This document shows positions 60,760 through 64,000 of a DNA stretch of 64,000 bases, in pieces. Origin of the DNA: Poa pratensis. Lineage: Eukaryota > Streptophyta > Magnoliopsida > Poales > Poaceae. The stretch's first letter is position 1, and each line of letters begins with the position of its first letter. The stretch spans positions 65,901,564 through 65,965,563 of the forward strand of contig CAMZMU010000040.1 of assembly GCA_947311845.1 (NCBI GenBank), written 5' to 3'. The position numbers and the translations under genes are program-made. The notes beneath the pieces are model-generated. The model had not been told where the DNA came from and did not search any database. It worked only from the letters and a program-made list of their open reading frames with translations.

Positions 60760-61143
60760 GATAGGAGCCCGGTTGAGCGTCCGACGGATTACTCTTGGTG
60801 AATCTCAACAATTCAACACGGTGGCCGGCGTACGTTGGTACAGAAAACGGCGCTGATCGATGTAGATTTCTGAGTCTCTGCCTTCACGGCTTATTTATAA
60901 TTTCTGAGTGATGATCGATGTAGATTTACACTTGAATTAGGAAACTGAAGAATCCTTCTCCGCCACGGCCGGGTTGCTTGCCACCATTGTGTAAAAAAAG
61001 AGGTATGCAGATGCAGGACCAGGGCAATTTTCTCAGCCTTGATAGTTCAGCTGCAAAGAGTACTCGCCAGCTGCACGTTATGCGCATTGCATGGTTTGAC
61101 AGAATCGCAGATACTTTTTTAAAAGGACAAAAAAAAATCATTT
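60760..61143 (-). other. Upstream region of the F-box gene
   Basis: Contains the 5' UTR and promoter of the minus-strand F-box gene. It is cut on the right by a LINE insertion at 61144. Confidence 0.45.
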
Positions 61144-63506
61144 TTAAGTACATAATAACCCGTGCTTGTTTGAAGGAACTGAATGGACAAAGTTTTGACA
61201 CCTTCACGCCTAGACGGAGTTTGCGCCAAGGCGATCCGTTGTCGCCCTATCTTTTTCTTTTGGTTGCGGATGGACTATCACGGTTGATTCAGCATGAGGT
61301 GGACCGTGGGGACCTTCATGACCTGCATATCAGTAGACGTGGACCTGGTGTGTCTCACTTACTTTTCGCGGACGATAGTTTGCTATTTTTTCAGGGCACT
61401 AGCCAGCAGGCCCGGGTGATACAATCGGTGCTGCATCAATATGAGCGTAGTACTGGACAACTTGTCAGTCTTGGGAAGTGTGTTCTATCCTATATGGTGA
61501 TCGATGTACAACTGAAGCTAAAGCTGAAATAAAACAGATCCTCAAGTATGAGACTGAGAGTTTTGAGGAGAAGTACCTCGGGCTGCCAGTGCCGGAGGGA
61601 CGACTCAAAAAAGGGAAGTTTCAGCCACCAAGGACAAGTTCCGTAAGCGCGCGAGTGACTGGATGGAGAAGTACTCGTCAAGCGGGGCAAAGGAGGTGTT
61701 AATAAAGGCCGTGCTGCAAGCTTTGCCAACATATGCTATGGGTATTTTCAAGTTTCCTGCTGGTCTTACAGAGGAACTGTCAAAAATTGTCCGTGACTTA
61801 TGGTGGGGTGATGAGCATGAAAGGCGAAAGATGCATTGGCTTGCTTGGGACAAGGTGGTGAGGCCAAAGGCCTATGGCGGCATGGGCTTACGGGACCTTC
61901 GAGTTTTCAACCAAGCACTGCTGGCACGGCAGGCATGGCGCCTAATCCACTTCCCGGATAGTTTGTGTGCTCGCATCTTGAAGGCCAAGTACTACCCTAA
62001 TGGCAATCTCCTGGATACCGCGTTTATTCAAAATTCATCGGCTTCCTGGCAAGGGATTATGCATGGACTCGAACTGCTGAAGAAAGGTGTTATATGGAGG
62101 ATTGGAGATGGTAGCCAGGTTAAAATATGGAGGGATAACTGGCTGCCTCGTCAGGATTGTCTGAAGATTTCTGCCCGTCGCACGCGATCAAGGCGGAAGT
62201 GGGTTTCTGAACTTATTGATCCACTCACCCGCTCATGGAATTCAGACATTGTCCACCAGGTATTCCAACCTCACGATGCTGATACTGTTCTGAAGATCAA
62301 GTTGCCGGCGCGTCCAACACAAGATTTTGTTGCTTGGAACTTCGAACAGAACGGTATTTTCTCAGTCCGTAGTGCATACAAATTGGGCATCCGACAAAAT
62401 TTGATGGAAAACAGTAGCTGACAAAGCAGCACAGCGCCGGAGGGTGAGAGGTCGTTGTGGAACCTGATTTGGAAATGCCCAGTGCTGCAGAAAATTCGAG
62501 TCTTTGCTTGGAGGCTGGCAACAAACTCGCTGGCAGTGTCTGACAGCCTACATAGTCGCATCAATACGGTTGATCCTAGGTGCCTAGTGTGTGGTGTTGA
62601 ACCTGAAGATGTACATCATGCTACTATAAGGTGCACTACAGCAAGAGCCTTGAGGGATGCCATGCACACAGTCTGGACTTTGCCTTCGGAATCAGATTTC
62701 AGAGCTACTGGGAAGGAGTGGTTCTTACAGCTGCTCAGCAGGTCATTGGAAGATATGAGAGCAAGGATTTTGTTCTTACTATGGCGAGCGTGGCACCACC
62801 GAAACAACATTGTACATGGTGATGGTAAGGCCTCAATAGCAGCTTCAGTTACATTTCTTCAAAATTATTTGGAGATGTTGCATATTGCAGCCCATGCAAA
62901 GCTTGATGTCAAGGGTAAGGCACCCCTATTTGCTGAGGAAGGGCTTCTTGCAAATCAGGCCAGCCGCTCCGTGTCTGCTTGGCTTCCGCCGCCGCCGGGC
63001 GGCTTAAAAGCCAATGTTGATGCTGGCTGGGACGCTCTTACCGGCCATGCCGGAGTGGGTGTCGTGCTTCGAAAATCTGATGGTGGTGTGTTGCTCTCAG
63101 CCTGGAGGCATGTTGTTGGCTGCGCAAGTGTAGAAGAAGCAGAAGTTATCGCTTGTATTGAAGGATTTAGACAGCTTGCTCATTACCCTCATTGGAACGC
63201 AATTCTCGAATCTGATTGCGCGAGGGTGGTGTCGGTCCTGTCCACTCAAGCTGTTGATCGCTCGCCGTGTTGGAGCCTGATTGAGGAAGCGAAGGCACTG
63301 ATTGCTAGTATGCTGGACGTGAAGATCTGCAAGATTGGGAGAGTGAGCAATGGAGTGGTACATGGTTTAGCCCAGCTAGGTAAGCATGGTGCGTGTGGTG
63401 TTTTGCTCGGCTCAGTGCCTTCCTGCGTGTCGGCACTAGTGGAGCGTGAATGTATGAACGTTGTTACCTAATCTTTGTAAAGCTCACCTGTTCAAAAAAA
63501 AAAAGG
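61144..63506 (+). mobile_element. 5'-truncated LINE (reverse transcriptase, zinc-binding region, RNase H)
   Basis: AAAAATCATTT at 61133-61143 and 63507-63517 is an 11 bp target duplication; the surrounding A-rich bases allow a longer imperfect one. A poly(A) run at 63493-63504 ends the element, so it is in plus orientation and missing its 5' half (endonuclease and first part of the reverse transcriptase). Confidence 0.88.
61160..63471 (+). pseudogene. LINE ORF2 C-terminal part, broken
   Basis: The frame begins inside the reverse transcriptase: LRQGDPLSPYLFLLVADGLS, then the catalytic FADD box in HLLFADDSLLFFQG. Next come the zf-RVT region (WKCPVLQKIRVFAWRLATNS, CLVCGVEPEDVHH) and a terminal RNase H (LKANVDAGWDALTGHAGVG, ESDCARVV) ending at 63471. 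Frame shifts occur near 61480 and near 61630, and a TGA at 62419-62421 interrupts the frame that otherwise continues to the end. It is not functional. Confidence 0.88.
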
Positions 63507-63582
63507 AAAAATCATTTCATCTCCTGTGCATTTGGTGTGTTACATGTGTGTATTCTTGCGTGATTGGGCATGTCTACAGAAG

Positions 63583-63770
63583 CAGGGGCGTATCTAGGGG
63601 GTTGCCATGGGTGCCATGGCACCCCCCTCCAAAAATGCAAAATAGTTTATATTATATAGATTACACTTGTTCGCAGTGTAATATTCACAAAATTTGAACC
63701 CATATATTAAAATTGTATTGTTCATATAGATTCTGTCACCCCCAATATTTTGAAGCTAGATCCGCCACTG
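63583..63770. mobile_element. hAT-type MITE (188 bp) with 8 bp target duplication
   Basis: The ends CAGGGGCGTATCTAG and CTAGATCCGCCACTG are imperfect inverted repeats of the hAT type. TACAGAAG flanks it at 63575-63582 and 63771-63778. The 8 bp duplication is diagnostic for hAT elements. No coding capacity. Confidence 0.92.
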
Positions 63771-63772
63771 TA

Positions 63773-63934
63773 CAGAAGGAAGGAGATAAGAAGATGCTGG
63801 AGGAGGGAGCTGATCGCTTACAGCAAGTGGCGCTGGTATGTCTAGAGCTGGAGGATCGAGCCCAAGAATTGAAGATGCAAGCAATGACGACGAGGGAGAT
63901 GCCTCCGTCGGTTGATGAGGGTTCTAATGACTGA
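63773..63934 (+). CDS. Possible last exon of an unidentified coiled-coil gene
   Basis: After a candidate acceptor (gtacag at 63769-63775) the frame reads KEGDKKMLEEGADRLQQVAL, then LELEDRAQELKMQ and ends PPSVDEGSND at 63934. It is Glu/Leu-rich with heptad-like spacing, and its codon use looks gene-like. No upstream exon is visible because a hAT MITE and a LINE occupy the neighbouring DNA. I do not recognise the family. It could be a chance frame. Confidence 0.3.
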   Translation, partial: QKEGDKKMLEEGADRLQQVALVCLELEDRAQELKMQAMTTREMPPSVDEGSND

Positions 63935-64000
63935 AGGTTGAACTGCTACTATGAAAAGGTGGATGATATGAAGATGTGAAATGCTGAGATGTTGAAGGCT

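Overview
The window looks like nuclear DNA from a grass of the Triticeae type (wheat, Aegilops or barley relatives). Reasons: low gene density, intron-containing plant genes, Stowaway MITEs ending in CTCCCTCCGT, a roughly 10 kb CACTA element, a large LTR retrotransposon primed by tRNA-Asp, LINE remnants and a plastid DNA insertion. Species and chromosome cannot be told from the sequence. Exon structures were read by hand from reading frame, GT/AG sites and remembered family sequences; no alignment was run.

Host genes, left to right: (1) an NADPH-dependent thioredoxin reductase, plus strand, two exons (4241-5276, 9168-9238) around a 3.9 kb intron holding a Stowaway and other repeats; (2) an intronless AT-hook/PPC (AHL) DNA-binding protein, minus strand, 17884-18921; (3) a nine-exon diacylglycerol acyltransferase of the DGAT2 family, minus strand, 41391-43703, with an open 333-residue reading frame; (4) a three-exon F-box/LRR gene, minus strand, 57831-60759, whose first exon has a one-base frameshift near 60045. 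There is also a decayed B3-domain remnant near 3640-3900 and a possible last exon of an unidentified gene at the right edge.

Transposable DNA fills most of the rest, and many insertions can be delimited to the base by target-site duplications (TSDs). PIF/Harbinger elements are at 20501-24406 (TSD taa; intact transposase and Myb-like partner), 11546-12246 (TSD tta; non-autonomous) and about 12650-13960 (decayed). A CACTA element is at 30727-40755 (TSD tag). An LTR retrotransposon without gag or pol is at 47916-55398 (TSD aatga). A Mutator-type MITE is at 25637-26057 (9 bp TSD) and a hAT MITE at 63583-63770 (8 bp TSD). Three poly(A)-tailed retroposons without reverse transcriptase lie in reverse orientation at 14172-15273, 26491-27161 and 27462-29200 (TSDs of 13, 17 and 13 bp). 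LINE pieces are at 58896-59480 and 61144-63506, and a SINE is at about 45040-45332. A nuclear plastid insertion at about 9811-10905 joins pieces of ndhD, rbcL, rps8, ycf3 and rpoB.

The most interesting system is the CACTA element. Its TNP2-type transposase is broken by frameshifts, but it carries an uninterrupted 172-residue ORF with an AP2/ERF-like DNA-binding domain on the same strand. Both ends are packed with about eleven copies of a motif containing GCCGAC, the core bound by DREB-type AP2 proteins. This suggests an AP2 protein recruited as the end-binding partner of the transposase, the role TNPA plays in En/Spm. The other prominent candidate is the PIF/Harbinger element, which appears able to encode both of its proteins.
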